This document shows, piece after piece, positions 43,171 through 51,978 of a stretch of DNA of 64,000 nucleotides. A program made the position numbers and the translations under genes. The DNA is from CAXXFQ01 sp963674475. Its GTDB lineage: Bacteria; Planctomycetota; Planctomycetia; Pirellulales; Thermoguttaceae. The DNA is taken from NCBI GenBank assembly GCA_963674475.2, contig CAXXFQ010000033.1, positions 124,001 to 188,000 on the forward strand. Direction: 5' to 3'. The notes beneath the pieces are model-generated. The model searched no databases and had not been told where the DNA came from. It saw only the letters and a list, made by a program, of their open reading frames with translations. The number at the start of each line of letters is the position of its first letter. The stretch's first letter is position 1.

Positions 43171-43563
43171 TTACCACAACCCCTCCGGGCAATCCTCGCA
43201 GGCCCAAGCAATTTTATTAATCCATTGCGAATGGTCGGGCGGCTTGCACCTGCACCCGCACTTCGAGCAGGCTCGCTTCGCTGGGTTGTAATAATCACAC
43301 GCCCGGCAGATCGCCAGACATCGCTCTTGCTCTTCGCGGGGGCGTCGTTTGCCTCCGTGCAAGATATTCCGGCCGACAAAACCGGCGAAGTTTCGGGCTC
43401 GGGTTGCCATTGAGGGGAGTTTGGGCTCGATCTTCTTGCCGTTTTCGTCAACGCGACACGCGGCGTGCAAGCGGGTGAGGTCGCCCGTGTAGTTCTTGAC
43501 GACTTGGCCGCATCGGGTGCAAACGGCGTTGGGGCCTTGGCGGGTGAAAGTGCATCTTACCAT
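43171..43563 (-). CDS. Cysteine-rich phage protein
   Basis: The 130-residue protein starts at the ATG at 43563, overlapping the end of the previous gene. It has an N-terminal Cys pair (CTRCGQVVKN) and a C-terminal zinc-binding block, RCLAICRACDYYNPAKRACS, then KCGCRCKPP and CEDCPEGLW. That C-terminal block (CRxCxxYNxxxRxCxxCGC...CPxGxW) is shared with small proteins found near the tail end of many phages. It is the last gene of the late region. Its role is unknown. Confidence 0.75.
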   Translation of the reverse strand: MVRCTFTRQGPNAVCTRCGQVVKNYTGDLTRLHAACRVDENGKKIEPKLPSMATRARNFAGFVGRNILHGGKRRPREEQERCLAICRACDYYNPAKRACSKCGCRCKPPDHSQWINKIAWACEDCPEGLW

Positions 43564-44526
43564 GAGAGGGTGACCGTGATATCGCAAGATGAACCCTCGC
43601 AATTATCCGCCGTCGCGTGGATCGCCCAGCCGGAATTTAAAGGCAATGTCGAGTATCCATACGGACCGGCACCGCATAAATGAATTGCGTTGGAGCAGGC
43701 GTCATCGCCGATGGCGCCGTAGTAGTCGCCCGTATAATTGATAATAATATGCGAATAAACTTTTCCCCATCTGAACTCTTCTGGGCGATACGACGGCGCC
43801 GCCCTGGGCGGCATATAAATAGAATACTGGCCGGAAGTACACCTCGTAGTAGTCCGTCGATAATCCTTTATCGCACACCGCCCTTCCGCACGGACCGCTT
43901 CCGATGGGATCTGTAAATTTGTGTCTTTTTTCGCACAGCTCATTCATGATATAATCAGTGTTCGCAGCATCAGTAAAGTCGAAGGCGATTGCGATGTTGC
44001 GGAAGTTGCAGTCTGGGTAATAAGTGACTCCGTCGTAGAGGGGTCTAGTGCAATTTGAGTAGCCGGAAAAAGCCGCAGTAATTCCAGACACATCGCCCAT
44101 TTCCCCAAACAGCGGCGAATAGCTGTCATCAGTGATAGAGAGCGTGCCCCAACCGCTGTCACTTGCTCGTTGCGAGAAGAAATTGACCAATTGGTCGAAT
44201 GTGCTATTGCACGGGATTTGGTCTTCATCAGTGAGGTAAATGCTTCCGCCATTGCCATCAGGCCCGCCAAAACCTGCGTACCCATTCAACCAGCCGAGTG
44301 GAGAACACTTAGTCACCTGCATTGTCATTCCGCCGAAACAAGGGTCTCGCCACAAGCAGGGGTAGCTCGAATTTTCGGCATAATATGACGACAAAACAGT
44401 CTGTTGTCCGCCTGTCCACGATATTGGCGGGCGCCATAGAATTGCCTTTCCGCCCCCGCCAGTAATATACTCGCAAGGCCCCACCGGCCAGCAGCAACAT
44501 TGCCCAGGCGATCCCCAGATTGCCAT
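43557..44526 (-). pseudogene. Phage tail-region protein, one-base frameshift
   Basis: The first frame (from the ATG at 44526, with AAGGAG before it) gives about 230 residues rich in Gly, Tyr, Cys and Trp (GSPGQCCCWPVGPCEY, YVENSS-like and GFGGPDGNGGSIYL segments). Near 43,830 the frame loses this character, while the neighbouring frame takes it up (SGQYSIYMPPRAAPSYRP, INYTGDYYGAIGDDACSN, GPYGYSTLPLNSGWAIHA) down to 43,557. Skipping one base in TTCCGGCC rejoins them into a protein of about 322 residues. The Cys-rich secreted look suggests a tail-tip or fibre-like protein (inference). Confidence 0.6.
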
Positions 44527-44537
44527 TCTGTTTCTCC

Positions 44538-45314
44538 TTACTCAATCGGGCAAGCGGCACTAATTAAGATTGCGTCATGCGATTCCGCACTCGACATGAC
44601 GACGGTAATCTGCGTGTCAGACGGCAAGGCGTGACCGTCGAGCATAAAGCCCCGCACCGTAAAGTCCGATTCATCGATAGCCTCCCAGCCATTACTTAGA
44701 CAAAGCATCTTGGCGTTGGCTGTCCCACTGCCTGTTAAGGTCTCGGTTAGAATGGCCTGACGAATGGTACCAGAATTATCGCTGGAGGGTGCGTGCCCTA
44801 GATTCACCCGTGCCCATGCGATCGACTTACCAGGATCATCGGGGTCGGGCGATCCTTCGCCAAGGTCGAGAATTTGGATCTCGCCCTCTGTACTCGCCTT
44901 CAGGCCGCCACCTTCCACGGTCGCGAATTCTTGGGTGCCGTCGGTAACGTCGATCTTCACGACGGACACCCCACTGGCCACAGCCAGACCGATCGCATCG
45001 GCAGCCAACGGCTCTTGGATAATCGCGATCTTACCAACGCTACTGGCCGTGCCGCCCACGAATGCGACTCGATTCTGATATTCCTCTGAGCCATGCGAGA
45101 AAAGCGGACCATCGATCCCAAGGACCGAGAAGCGAGCCAGGTCGACACCGGTCGTGTTCTTGATTCGAACCAGGCCGTGTGGAACGTGGCGCTCTTGCTG
45201 CAACGGTCGAGCCGCAACGCTCTTGGTGCGGTAATCGTTGGCCATCTGCAGGAAGGCGTTGTACTCCTCAGCAGGAACCGAGAGCGGCTCACCTTTTTTG
45301 ACTGACTGCCTCAT
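44538..45314 (-). CDS. Phage structural protein, probably tail tip
   Basis: The 258-residue protein starts MRQSVKKGEPLSVPAEEYNA, followed by FLQMANDYRTKS. It has a beta-rich body (RIKNTTGVDLARFSVLGID, GKIAIIQEPLAADAIGLAVA, EFATVEGGGLKASTEGEIQI) of the sort seen in phage proteins near the tail end that resemble decoration or fibre proteins. Its start overlaps the stop of the upstream gene by four bases. The exact role is not recognised. Confidence 0.65.
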   Translation of the reverse strand: MRQSVKKGEPLSVPAEEYNAFLQMANDYRTKSVAARPLQQERHVPHGLVRIKNTTGVDLARFSVLGIDGPLFSHGSEEYQNRVAFVGGTASSVGKIAIIQEPLAADAIGLAVASGVSVVKIDVTDGTQEFATVEGGGLKASTEGEIQILDLGEGSPDPDDPGKSIAWARVNLGHAPSSDNSGTIRQAILTETLTGSGTANAKMLCLSNGWEAIDESDFTVRGFMLDGHALPSDTQITVVMSSAESHDAILISAACPIE

Positions 45315-46117
45315 GCTGGCATCACTCCGATCCCGAGGTCGAGGAAGTTCTTGTAAAGATAGACCTGCTCGACGTAGGCCGCACGGGGGACTGAGATCAG
45401 CTTGTAAGCGCTCTCGATTTCCTCGTACAGGACCCAAAGGTACTGCCAGCCCTGCTTGGCGATCCCGGTGATCTGGCCGACACTCAGGTCGGTCAGGTTC
45501 GGCGACGCGGCGAAGTGATACTGCAACTCCCAATCCTTGTTGCCACGACGTTGGCCGACTGCGCCGAGGAAGAGGACCTCGCCCGCCTGGAAGTCGCGGA
45601 AGGCAAACTCATTAACCGTGCCAGTCATATTGGCCAAGCCGAGGCGATAGGCCTGATTGATGAACGCGACCGGCTTGTAGTGCGTCTCAGTCCACTTGAA
45701 CGTCGGGATGGTGATCTCGCAGCCGTTGACCGTCTGGCCGTCGTACCCGATCGCTCCCTGGAAGTTCGGCGCGTTTTTCCCCGAAGGTGCATAACTGCCG
45801 ACCGTCGATTGGCTCTGCGTGATCTTCGTCGAGCCGCCAGTCGTGTCGAACTCGTAGGACCAAGAGTCGCCGTTTGCGTCGCCCATCTCGCTCATCGAGT
45901 AGGTCGCCGTGCCGTGCCACCAATCGGTACCGACCGGCTCGATCTCGATCTCCGAAAGAGGCAGGCCCATTACCGAGGTCGGGATCGCGTTGAGGAACTC
46001 GTCGTGCGCTTCGCTTTCGCTACTCGTCCCCTTGATGACGTACAGTCGCTCGACCTGCGGGTTCTCGCCATCGGTGAGGGAGCCTGAGCCGTGTCTTTCG
46101 TAAATGGCCACAGTCAT
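45311..46117 (-). CDS. Phage tail protein of unknown role
   Basis: The 268-residue protein directly follows the tape measure gene (its ATG overlaps the TAA). It is rich in aromatic residues and lacks helices: YERHGSGSLTDGENPQVERL, HGTATYSMSEMGDANGDSWS, and KWTETHYKPVAFINQAYRLG. Position after the tape measure suggests a distal tail or baseplate hub part, but no family is recognised. Confidence 0.65.
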   Translation of the reverse strand: MTVAIYERHGSGSLTDGENPQVERLYVIKGTSSESEAHDEFLNAIPTSVMGLPLSEIEIEPVGTDWWHGTATYSMSEMGDANGDSWSYEFDTTGGSTKITQSQSTVGSYAPSGKNAPNFQGAIGYDGQTVNGCEITIPTFKWTETHYKPVAFINQAYRLGLANMTGTVNEFAFRDFQAGEVLFLGAVGQRRGNKDWELQYHFAASPNLTDLSVGQITGIAKQGWQYLWVLYEEIESAYKLISVPRAAYVEQVYLYKNFLDLGIGVMPA

Positions 46118-48927
46118 TAGAACGTCAGCCCCTTCTTGGTCCGTTTGACCAGTTTCCCGGTATTTTCGGCGACCTTCTCCGTCGCGGTCGCGATTCGTTT
46201 TTGCTCGGTCTGGCCGCCACCAAAGTGCATTGCCGCGAAGCCGCTAAACGCCCCGGTCACGCGTTGCTTGGCCTGGCTAATACCTTTGTCCGAGTCGATC
46301 AACTGTCGCTTGAGATCGAACCGCTTGTTGACCAGGTCGACATCGAGGCTGCTTGACTTGGCGGATTCGAGAGCCTCCTTGCGGTCGAGTTCATTCAGGG
46401 CCAAATTACGCCCTCTGTCGTCACCTTGATACTGGGCGTTGATCTTTTCCCGTTCGAGCTGCGAGCTGAGCGACTTGTTTCCCGCCGCGATATCGGCCTG
46501 CTCGCGTTTCTTTTGTTCGGCCAATTCGCGCTGGCGTTTTTCATTGAGGGTGGCCATCTCGGCTTGTTTGTTTTGAGCGAGTTGGTCGAGGACCGGACTG
46601 CCCTCGAGCTGCTTGTCGAGCTTGGCGACGGTCGCTTCAAATTCCTTGAGGGCATCCTTGTAGCTCACCTCTCCGCTCTGGGCGTCGTCGAGGTATTTAC
46701 GGTAGGCCGACTGTTTCTCCGCGTCGTACCGCTCCTGCGAGATCCTTGCACCGAACTTTCCCTCGGCCTCCTTCTGCTTGTCGCCATACTTCGCATTAAT
46801 CCCGGCCCGCTGCCGTTGGTAGTCGTCCTCGATCCGGCCGATCTCGATGTCGCGTTTCTGTCGCTTGAGCTGCTCGAGGTAGTTACCTTGGGGATTGGCA
46901 CCACCTGAGCCGCCAGAGGCACCGGCACCGCTTGCCTTCTGCATATCCTGCATGGCCTTTTGGGCTTCCTTGGCCGCCTTCTTCGCGTTGGCCGCTGCCT
47001 TCTTCGCATCACCACCAAACTTATCGAAACCACCACCCGCCTTTCCCATCGAGTCGGTGATCGACTGGCCGAACTTCCCGATCCACCCGAGAATCTTTTT
47101 GAAGACCGACGCAAAACAGCTACCAAGCCACGCCAGCTTTCGACCAAGCCAGCCGAGCGCCCCGCCGAATGCCCCCTTGATAAAACGCCACAGCTTGCCG
47201 AAAACACCGGTACACCAGAGGACGATCCCGCCGATCGTCACCAGTGCCGCAACGACCAATAGGGCAGGCGAGGCGACCACCGTCAAAAGGACCGACCCGA
47301 CCGCCATGACGACGGTGCTCAGCATACTGAACGCCCCGGCCAGCACCGAGCAGCTTACGGCCAGGGCGGTTTGAGTAGCGATGATCACGTTGAGTAAGCC
47401 GATCTGGATTGAGAAGACGATCGATTGCAACCCGGCTTTCGTGGTGCAGAGGGTAATGGCAGCCGAGAGGGCCGCGTAGCCTGCCGTTGCCGCCGCAATC
47501 ACCGCCTCGCCTGCGATCATCCCGTAAGCCATCGCCGTGTAGACGACGTTCCAGGCGGCCGTGACGAGGGTGCCGCTTTGGGTCATCGCAATGAATGCGG
47601 TCAGCGCTGCCCCAACCGTTCCGAGGATCCCAGTCAGCCCAGCAATCACCGTGCCGCTTACACCGACGATCGTTCCGAAGGCGCCAACGGCGCCCGATGC
47701 CAGCGCAAAAACGGTCGCAACGGCTGACCCGGCCGCCGACAGAACCAGCAGACCGGCACCCGTCGCGCCGACCATCGCCACCATTGCCGCCAGGCCGACG
47801 ACCACGCCTTGATTCGCCCCGACCCAGCCCATCGTCGATTGGGCCATCGCGGTAAACTGGCCGGACAGGTTCGAGAGGACCGGCGACATCGATTCGCCAA
47901 TGACCGCCATCACGCCCAAGGCCGACTGCTTGGCCGCGTCGAACGCGCTGGACATCGTCGCGGACATCTTTTTGAACGCTTCTTCGGTCGAGCCCGTCCT
48001 GCCGCCCATCGCGGCGATATCGTCGGCGAACCCTTCGACATTTTGCAGAGCGGGCAGAACACCCTTGAGGGCCCGAACGTTCGGGAACAGTTTTGAGATC
48101 GCATCGGGCGGTAGCTTGTTAATTTTCTGAAAGACGCCCAGCATGCCTTCACTGGCAAGTGTCGTTGAGTTGAGCTCGAACCCGAGAGTCTTGGCGTACT
48201 CAGCCCCTTCGGCCGTCGGCTTTAAGAAGGAAGAGATGATCGCGTTGACCGCCGTGATCGCGTTCTCGGTCTTGACGCCGTTTTTGGTGAGGGTCGCGAT
48301 CGCCCCACCAAGCTCCTCGAGGCTGACCCCGGCGGTGCTGGCTATTGTCGCGACATTTCCGATGCTGGGGGCCAACTCACCGAAGTTCGTCTTGCCTCGC
48401 TTGACGATCGTGAAGAGCCAATCGGAGATATCGGCCGCGTGCTCGGCTTCAAGGCCGTAAGCGTTAAGCATCGTCGTGATCGCATCCGCCGCGACCCCGG
48501 TTTCGCTCATCCCTGCCTTGGCCGCCTTCGCGCTGACACTCAGGGTGTCGAGGGCCTTTCCAGCCGGAACCGAAGCCGAGAGGATGTCGTACAGTCCGGC
48601 CGAAAGGGTCTCGGTTGATTGGCCGAACTCGATCGCCATCGACTGAACACTTTTGCGGAAGGTGTCCATGTGGGCAGCCGGTTTATCGAGCATCGTCGAC
48701 ACGTTGGCCATCTGCTGTTGAAAACCCGCAAACACCTTGCCCCCGGCGACGAAGGGGGCGGCGAAGAGAGCTGAGAGACCCAAGAGCTTCGTGGCCGACG
48801 CACGAGTTGTCTGAGCAAACGCAGCGACACGACGCTGAGCCCGGTCGAGCCCGCGCACGAACTTGCTATTCTTCGTGTAGAGCTCGACGTATGCCGCGCC
48901 CGCTCGAATGTCACTGCCGCCTGCCAT
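46117..48927 (-). CDS. Phage tail tape measure protein (TP901 type)
   Basis: The 936-residue protein sets tail length and lies inside the tail tube before DNA ejection. The N-terminal 350 residues fit the TP901 core (VFAGFQQQMANVSTMLDKPA, STETLSAGLYDILSASVPAG, AAKAGMSETGVAADAITTML, GVKTENAITAVNAIISSFLK). A long hydrophobic region with several membrane-like segments follows (residues 370-600), then a Gly-rich linker and a charged coiled coil (KRQKDRDIEIGRIE-like, DYQRQRAGINAKYGDKQKEA). It lies right after the tail-assembly chaperone genes, as in other siphophages. A tail of about 140 nm can be expected from its length (rule of thumb, inference). Confidence 0.92.
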   Translation of the reverse strand: MAGGSDIRAGAAYVELYTKNSKFVRGLDRAQRRVAAFAQTTRASATKLLGLSALFAAPFVAGGKVFAGFQQQMANVSTMLDKPAAHMDTFRKSVQSMAIEFGQSTETLSAGLYDILSASVPAGKALDTLSVSAKAAKAGMSETGVAADAITTMLNAYGLEAEHAADISDWLFTIVKRGKTNFGELAPSIGNVATIASTAGVSLEELGGAIATLTKNGVKTENAITAVNAIISSFLKPTAEGAEYAKTLGFELNSTTLASEGMLGVFQKINKLPPDAISKLFPNVRALKGVLPALQNVEGFADDIAAMGGRTGSTEEAFKKMSATMSSAFDAAKQSALGVMAVIGESMSPVLSNLSGQFTAMAQSTMGWVGANQGVVVGLAAMVAMVGATGAGLLVLSAAGSAVATVFALASGAVGAFGTIVGVSGTVIAGLTGILGTVGAALTAFIAMTQSGTLVTAAWNVVYTAMAYGMIAGEAVIAAATAGYAALSAAITLCTTKAGLQSIVFSIQIGLLNVIIATQTALAVSCSVLAGAFSMLSTVVMAVGSVLLTVVASPALLVVAALVTIGGIVLWCTGVFGKLWRFIKGAFGGALGWLGRKLAWLGSCFASVFKKILGWIGKFGQSITDSMGKAGGGFDKFGGDAKKAAANAKKAAKEAQKAMQDMQKASGAGASGGSGGANPQGNYLEQLKRQKRDIEIGRIEDDYQRQRAGINAKYGDKQKEAEGKFGARISQERYDAEKQSAYRKYLDDAQSGEVSYKDALKEFEATVAKLDKQLEGSPVLDQLAQNKQAEMATLNEKRQRELAEQKKREQADIAAGNKSLSSQLEREKINAQYQGDDRGRNLALNELDRKEALESAKSSSLDVDLVNKRFDLKRQLIDSDKGISQAKQRVTGAFSGFAAMHFGGGQTEQKRIATATEKVAENTGKLVKRTKKGLTF

Positions 48928-48930
48928 CGG

Positions 48931-49203
48931 TTACCCTTTCATCGCCTTACGCAATTCGCTCCAAGAGTGGGTCGGTTTGCGTTTCGTGTGCTTCTCGAAC
49001 GGATGGAATTCCGAAGCGTAGAACGTCTTTTTACCGTCGCCGTGGCACTGACAGAGGGTCGCCAACAAGCAGGCGGTGTGATCCCAATTGTCGCTACGTC
49101 TCGCTTCGGACATCGCGACCAGTTCGCGAAGCGTGAAGGGTCCTGGGTCGAGACCCAGGACCCCCGCACATTGCCAGATTAGCTTCCAGGCGATTGCCCC
49201 ATT
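48931..49203 (-). CDS. Tail-assembly chaperone, T part reached by -1 frameshift
   Basis: The frame overlaps the end of the upstream gene and has no start codon of its own until a late Met (MSEARRS). Its useful sequence begins near GAIAWKLIWQCAGVLGLDPG and continues through FTLRELVAMSEARRSDNWDH and FYASEFHPFEKHTKRKPTHS, a layout like gpT of lambda or GpG-T of other siphophages. The -1 switch is possible at AATGGGGC (49,197-49,203), where four G allow a tRNA to slip back one base. Position directly before the tape measure supports the assignment. It is made only as a G-T fusion if this is right. Confidence 0.6.
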   Translation of the reverse strand, partial: NGAIAWKLIWQCAGVLGLDPGPFTLRELVAMSEARRSDNWDHTACLLATLCQCHGDGKKTFYASEFHPFEKHTKRKPTHSWSELRKAMKG

Positions 49204-49640
49204 ATCGTCTTCGCGATCTCGGTCGGGGCCATCGCGGCGACGTCCTGCTTCGCCTGATCCATGATGAGCGTCTCGACCTCCTGCGACTTGGCCCACATCG
49301 CCTTCAGTATCTCGCGACGCTCTCGCGGGAAAAAATCAATCATCGCCTCAATCAGGGCGCTTGACGCGTTGTCGATCCCATCGCCAATGAGGCCACGAGC
49401 GAATTCGACCTCGTCGACATCTTCCCGCTTCGCTTGCTCTTTGCAGAACACCCAAAGCAGGTCGACCAGGAAACAAACGTCGCTGGCCAGTCGCTGCAAC
49501 AGCACGCCGTCCTTGTTGGCGATCTGCGTTAGATCGACCTGCTGATTGTCGATCGACAACTGAGCCCGAACCGCCTTGATCGTCGCGACGTCGACCGAGA
49601 TGATCCAGTCGCGATTCTTGCCGTCTTTAAAACTCGCCAT
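49179..49640 (-). CDS. Tail-assembly chaperone, G part
   Basis: The 153-residue protein starts at MASFKDGKNRDWIISVDVAT and is acidic and helical (DGVLLQRLASDVCFLVDLLW, FCKEQAKREDVDEVEFARGL, MIDFFPRERREILKAMWAKS). It lies between the tail tube and the T part, the usual place of the chaperone that keeps the tape measure protein soluble. The stop lies 18 bases after the proposed slip site. Upstream in-frame codons to 49,736 are not part of it, because the ATG has a good context (AAAGGAGACGAC). Confidence 0.75.
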   Translation of the reverse strand: MASFKDGKNRDWIISVDVATIKAVRAQLSIDNQQVDLTQIANKDGVLLQRLASDVCFLVDLLWVFCKEQAKREDVDEVEFARGLIGDGIDNASSALIEAMIDFFPRERREILKAMWAKSQEVETLIMDQAKQDVAAMAPTEIAKTIMGQSPGS

Positions 49641-49663
49641 GTCGTCTCCTTTTCTAGGTTTGC

Positions 49664-50104
49664 TTAGGTGGCACTGTGCCAGGTCGCCGCCCGATCGTCG
49701 TCGCATACTTCGAGCGAGACCGAGAAGGTCTGGCAATCTTCGTTCGGCTCTGACCGGCTCATGTTCGTGACGTAGAAGTCGCCATCCGGCCCGTCGCCAC
49801 TCGCCTCATCAAGGCAGAGCACGGCGATCGCTGTACCAGCATTCCAGGCGGTGGCGAAGAGGGCAACGTCGGCCGCCCCCTTAACGTTGACCAACGTCCC
49901 CTCGATCTTCATCTCCTTGATGGTAAGCTTCTTCGAGCGGTATTTGCCCGACGCGCGACGTGTTGCGTCGGCTGACGACCACTCGCAGTTGACCGTCACG
50001 TCCTTCAGGTTTTCCGCTTCGGTGTCAGCAGAGGTCGCCGCCGTCCCTGCGGTCGCGCTGATATACATCTTGCCGTCGAGGCCAGTGAGAATGCCAGTAG
50101 ACAT
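49664..50104 (-). CDS. Phage major tail (tube) protein
   Basis: The 146-residue protein fits the tail tube fold: MSTGILTGLDGKMYISATAG, ENLKDVTVNCEWSSADATRR, KKLTIKEMKIEGTLVNVKG and TFSVSLEVCDDD. Tube proteins of this kind form stacked hexamers. Its place between head-tail joining genes and the chaperone supports this. No signal peptide. Confidence 0.75.
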   Translation of the reverse strand: MSTGILTGLDGKMYISATAGTAATSADTEAENLKDVTVNCEWSSADATRRASGKYRSKKLTIKEMKIEGTLVNVKGAADVALFATAWNAGTAIAVLCLDEASGDGPDGDFYVTNMSRSEPNEDCQTFSVSLEVCDDDRAATWHSAT

Positions 50105-50130
50105 CGTTTGAACTCCAAAAAGAAAAGTTT

Positions 50131-50529
50131 TTAATGAATTGACCTGGCCCAGAACCTAGGCAAACGAGGGGCTGTTTTTTTTAGGGAAGGGCCCATGAAA
50201 GAGCGTTTCGGATAGTTGCGGCCGTGGTACGTTTGGCCGTGTTCGTGGACGGCGCCCGACTTGCCCACCACTGGATAGGCCGGGCCGATCAGGGCCATGT
50301 CGCGGCCCCGGTCGACGGCGTAAATGATCGATTTGCGAAGCCGTTTGTCGCCGCGGGTGTAAGGGGCATGGCCCGCCGGGGCGTGTTTTTTCTTTCGAAC
50401 CGCAATGCTTCGCTGGGCAGTCTTACGCAAAAAGGCCGCCCCGTGACCGAGCGAACGCGGGTTGGCTCGCTGGTGGGCACGAAGGACACGTCGGACGTCG
50501 ACACGGGTTCGAACTTTGCAGTCGATCAC
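50131..50529 (-). CDS. Phage head-tail joining protein (HK97 gp10-like)
   Basis: The start is the GTG at 50529, which overlaps the upstream stop as GTGA, giving 132 residues. The protein is very basic: FLRKTAQRSIAVRKKKHAPA, then PYTRGDKRLRKSIIYAVDRG and GAVHEHGQTYHGRNYPKR. The pattern AxxP(Y)xxG(x)LRxSI...E/HHG...P.RPF is the HK97 gp10 neck-protein signature. It joins the tail to the head. Confidence 0.65.
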   Translation of the reverse strand: MIDCKVRTRVDVRRVLRAHQRANPRSLGHGAAFLRKTAQRSIAVRKKKHAPAGHAPYTRGDKRLRKSIIYAVDRGRDMALIGPAYPVVGKSGAVHEHGQTYHGRNYPKRSFMGPSLKKTAPRLPRFWARSIH

Positions 50530-50942
50530 GATCCAATTCGAAACGTCAGGGTCAACAGGCTGATGAACGTCCGCTTCGACTTGAGGTATTCCTGGTCGAA
50601 GATCGGCTCGTTCTTCGTCCCCGACCAGGCGGCACCGCAACCGAGCCGCTTGCCGCGAAAGACCGCCGCGATCCGTTCGACCAGGTCCATCAGGCCGTCC
50701 AGTTCGCTCTCATTGTTGATATGTTTGATAATGGCAACGTCGATCTGGATTTCGTTTTTGAGCGAACCACGGCCCAGCGGTTCGATCTCCGTCGCTTTCG
50801 GGCAGATCGTCACTCGCGTGGTCGCCAGATCCGACAAGGCGAAGTCCGGCCGATACGATCGCTCAACCGAGATCCCCTCGCCCAACTCGGCTGCGAGAAG
50901 TTCTGCTTCCACCTCCGTTGCCACGTCAACAATCAGACTCAT
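50526..50942 (-). CDS. Phage tail terminator or neck protein
   Basis: The 138-residue protein starts MSLIVDVATEVEAELLAAEL. It has YRPDFALSDLATTRVTICPK, IQIDVAIIKHINNESELDGL and FISLLTLTFRIGS, a beta-alpha-beta layout common to tail terminator proteins (GpU or phage tail completion). It is coupled to its neighbours on both sides by one- and four-base overlaps, in the head-to-tail block. Assignment is by position and fold impression. Confidence 0.55.
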   Translation of the reverse strand: MSLIVDVATEVEAELLAAELGEGISVERSYRPDFALSDLATTRVTICPKATEIEPLGRGSLKNEIQIDVAIIKHINNESELDGLMDLVERIAAVFRGKRLGCGAAWSGTKNEPIFDQEYLKSKRTFISLLTLTFRIGS

Positions 50943-51301
50943 TAAATCCCCTTCGTGTGTATCCGCAACGTCGTTCGACCTAGGTCGCTGTAGCGGTAGC
51001 ACGGCTCGTCGCCGAAGGCCATCACCTCGTAGGTGACGACCGTCTCGCCGAAACGCTCCTCGATCCGATCGCCCGATTGCGGGTAAATCTGCTGCTCATC
51101 AAGACGAAGGTCGGCCACGGCCACCAGGTAGTCGCGGCTCTCGACCTTCGTCACAACGCCGTAATCGCCTTGGCTCTCGAACTCGGTTTGTCCAATGACC
51201 GCGGTCAGATCGCAAGTGACCAGCCCACGCCGATAGGTGACCGTCTTGCCCGCCGCCTGACGCAACTGGGCATGGGCCCAACTGGCCGCCGTCTCGAGCA
51301 T
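50942..51301 (-). CDS. Phage head completion protein
   Basis: The 119-residue protein starts MLETAASWAHAQLRQAAGKT and has a beta-rich body (VTYRRGLVTCDLTAVIGQTE, YLVAVADLRLDEQQIYPQSG, DRIEERFGETVVTYEVMAFG) ending in a FGDEPCYRYSD stretch. That layout agrees with small head-closure (stopper) proteins of siphophages such as lambda gpFII-like or GpL families. Its ATG overlaps the previous stop by one base. Confidence 0.55.
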   Translation of the reverse strand: MLETAASWAHAQLRQAAGKTVTYRRGLVTCDLTAVIGQTEFESQGDYGVVTKVESRDYLVAVADLRLDEQQIYPQSGDRIEERFGETVVTYEVMAFGDEPCYRYSDLGRTTLRIHTKGI

Positions 51302-51555
51302 CACCAAGTCCCTCCGATCACCGTCAGCTGGTCACCCGCGGTCCCTTTGACCTCGATCTGCGAGAGAGCGACACTTTTGAACTGGTGCCACTTGCCCGGC
51401 TGGATCGGGACGTCGTCGCCGTTGTCCCCTTTGAGGTAGGCGACGGCCGAGTTGGTCGACAGGGCGGTTAGCGTAAACGACGCTACCGTTCGCGTGGTCG
51501 CCAGCGGGGCGTAGGTCCCACTGAGCGTGATCGTTCGTCCGATAGGATTGTTCAT
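51301..51555 (-). CDS. Small phage structural protein
   Basis: The 84-residue protein (MNNPIGRTITLSGTYAPLAT, TRTVASFTLTALSTNSAVAY, WHQFKSVALSQIEVKGTAGD) is entirely beta-like, rich in Thr and Ser. Small beta proteins at this place after a DUF2190 protein often decorate the capsid or close the head. No family is recognised. Confidence 0.55.
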   Translation of the reverse strand: MNNPIGRTITLSGTYAPLATTRTVASFTLTALSTNSAVAYLKGDNGDDVPIQPGKWHQFKSVALSQIEVKGTAGDQLTVIGGTW

Positions 51556-51571
51556 TCGCTTTAAACCTCAC

Positions 51572-51928
51572 TTACTCGGCTGGAGCAACGTAGACAAAAC
51601 ACTGGCTCAACTTGACCGAGACGGTCGGATCGGCTGCCAACGCCGTCGAAACGGTCTTGCCCATCCAGGTGTTGTCTGTCGCGGTTGCGGTGGCCACCTG
51701 ACCGGTTGCGTCCCAGTAGACGTCGGTACCGACCGTACTAAACGCCTCGTTGCCGGTGACGACATCGAACACGCCCTCAGTCGCCAACGCGCCCGGGCGT
51801 CCGGCCGCGATGTCCAGGTTGGCGATGGCGACCATCGACCCGAGGACGATCACACTGCCCGCTTCAACATTAGATTCGGGGGTGTAGTCGATCAGTCCGC
51901 CTTCCTGACGAAAAGATGCTTTTGCCAT
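51572..51928 (-). CDS. DUF2190-like capsid decoration protein
   Basis: The 118-residue protein starts MAKASFRQEGGLIDYTPESN and contains VEAGSVIVLGSMVAIANLDI, ATEGVFDVVTGNEAFSTVGT and VYWDATGQVATATATDNTWM. This is the DUF2190 pattern (GAVVxxGxxVGVA...G.ALxxGVF...G..VYWD) found beside phage capsid genes, where it is thought to act as a head decoration or scaffold. AGAGGA precedes the ATG. Confidence 0.8.
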   Translation of the reverse strand: MAKASFRQEGGLIDYTPESNVEAGSVIVLGSMVAIANLDIAAGRPGALATEGVFDVVTGNEAFSTVGTDVYWDATGQVATATATDNTWMGKTVSTALAADPTVSVKLSQCFVYVAPAE

Positions 51929-51978
51929 AATAAAATCCTCTTAAAGAGTTGGGGGTGGTTTTTATCGAAACGCGAAAG

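Noticed and set aside
42944..43291. A 115-codon plus-strand frame before the phage tail region.
   Set aside because: More than a third of it is antisense to the Cys-rich phage gene and the rest shows no coding features.
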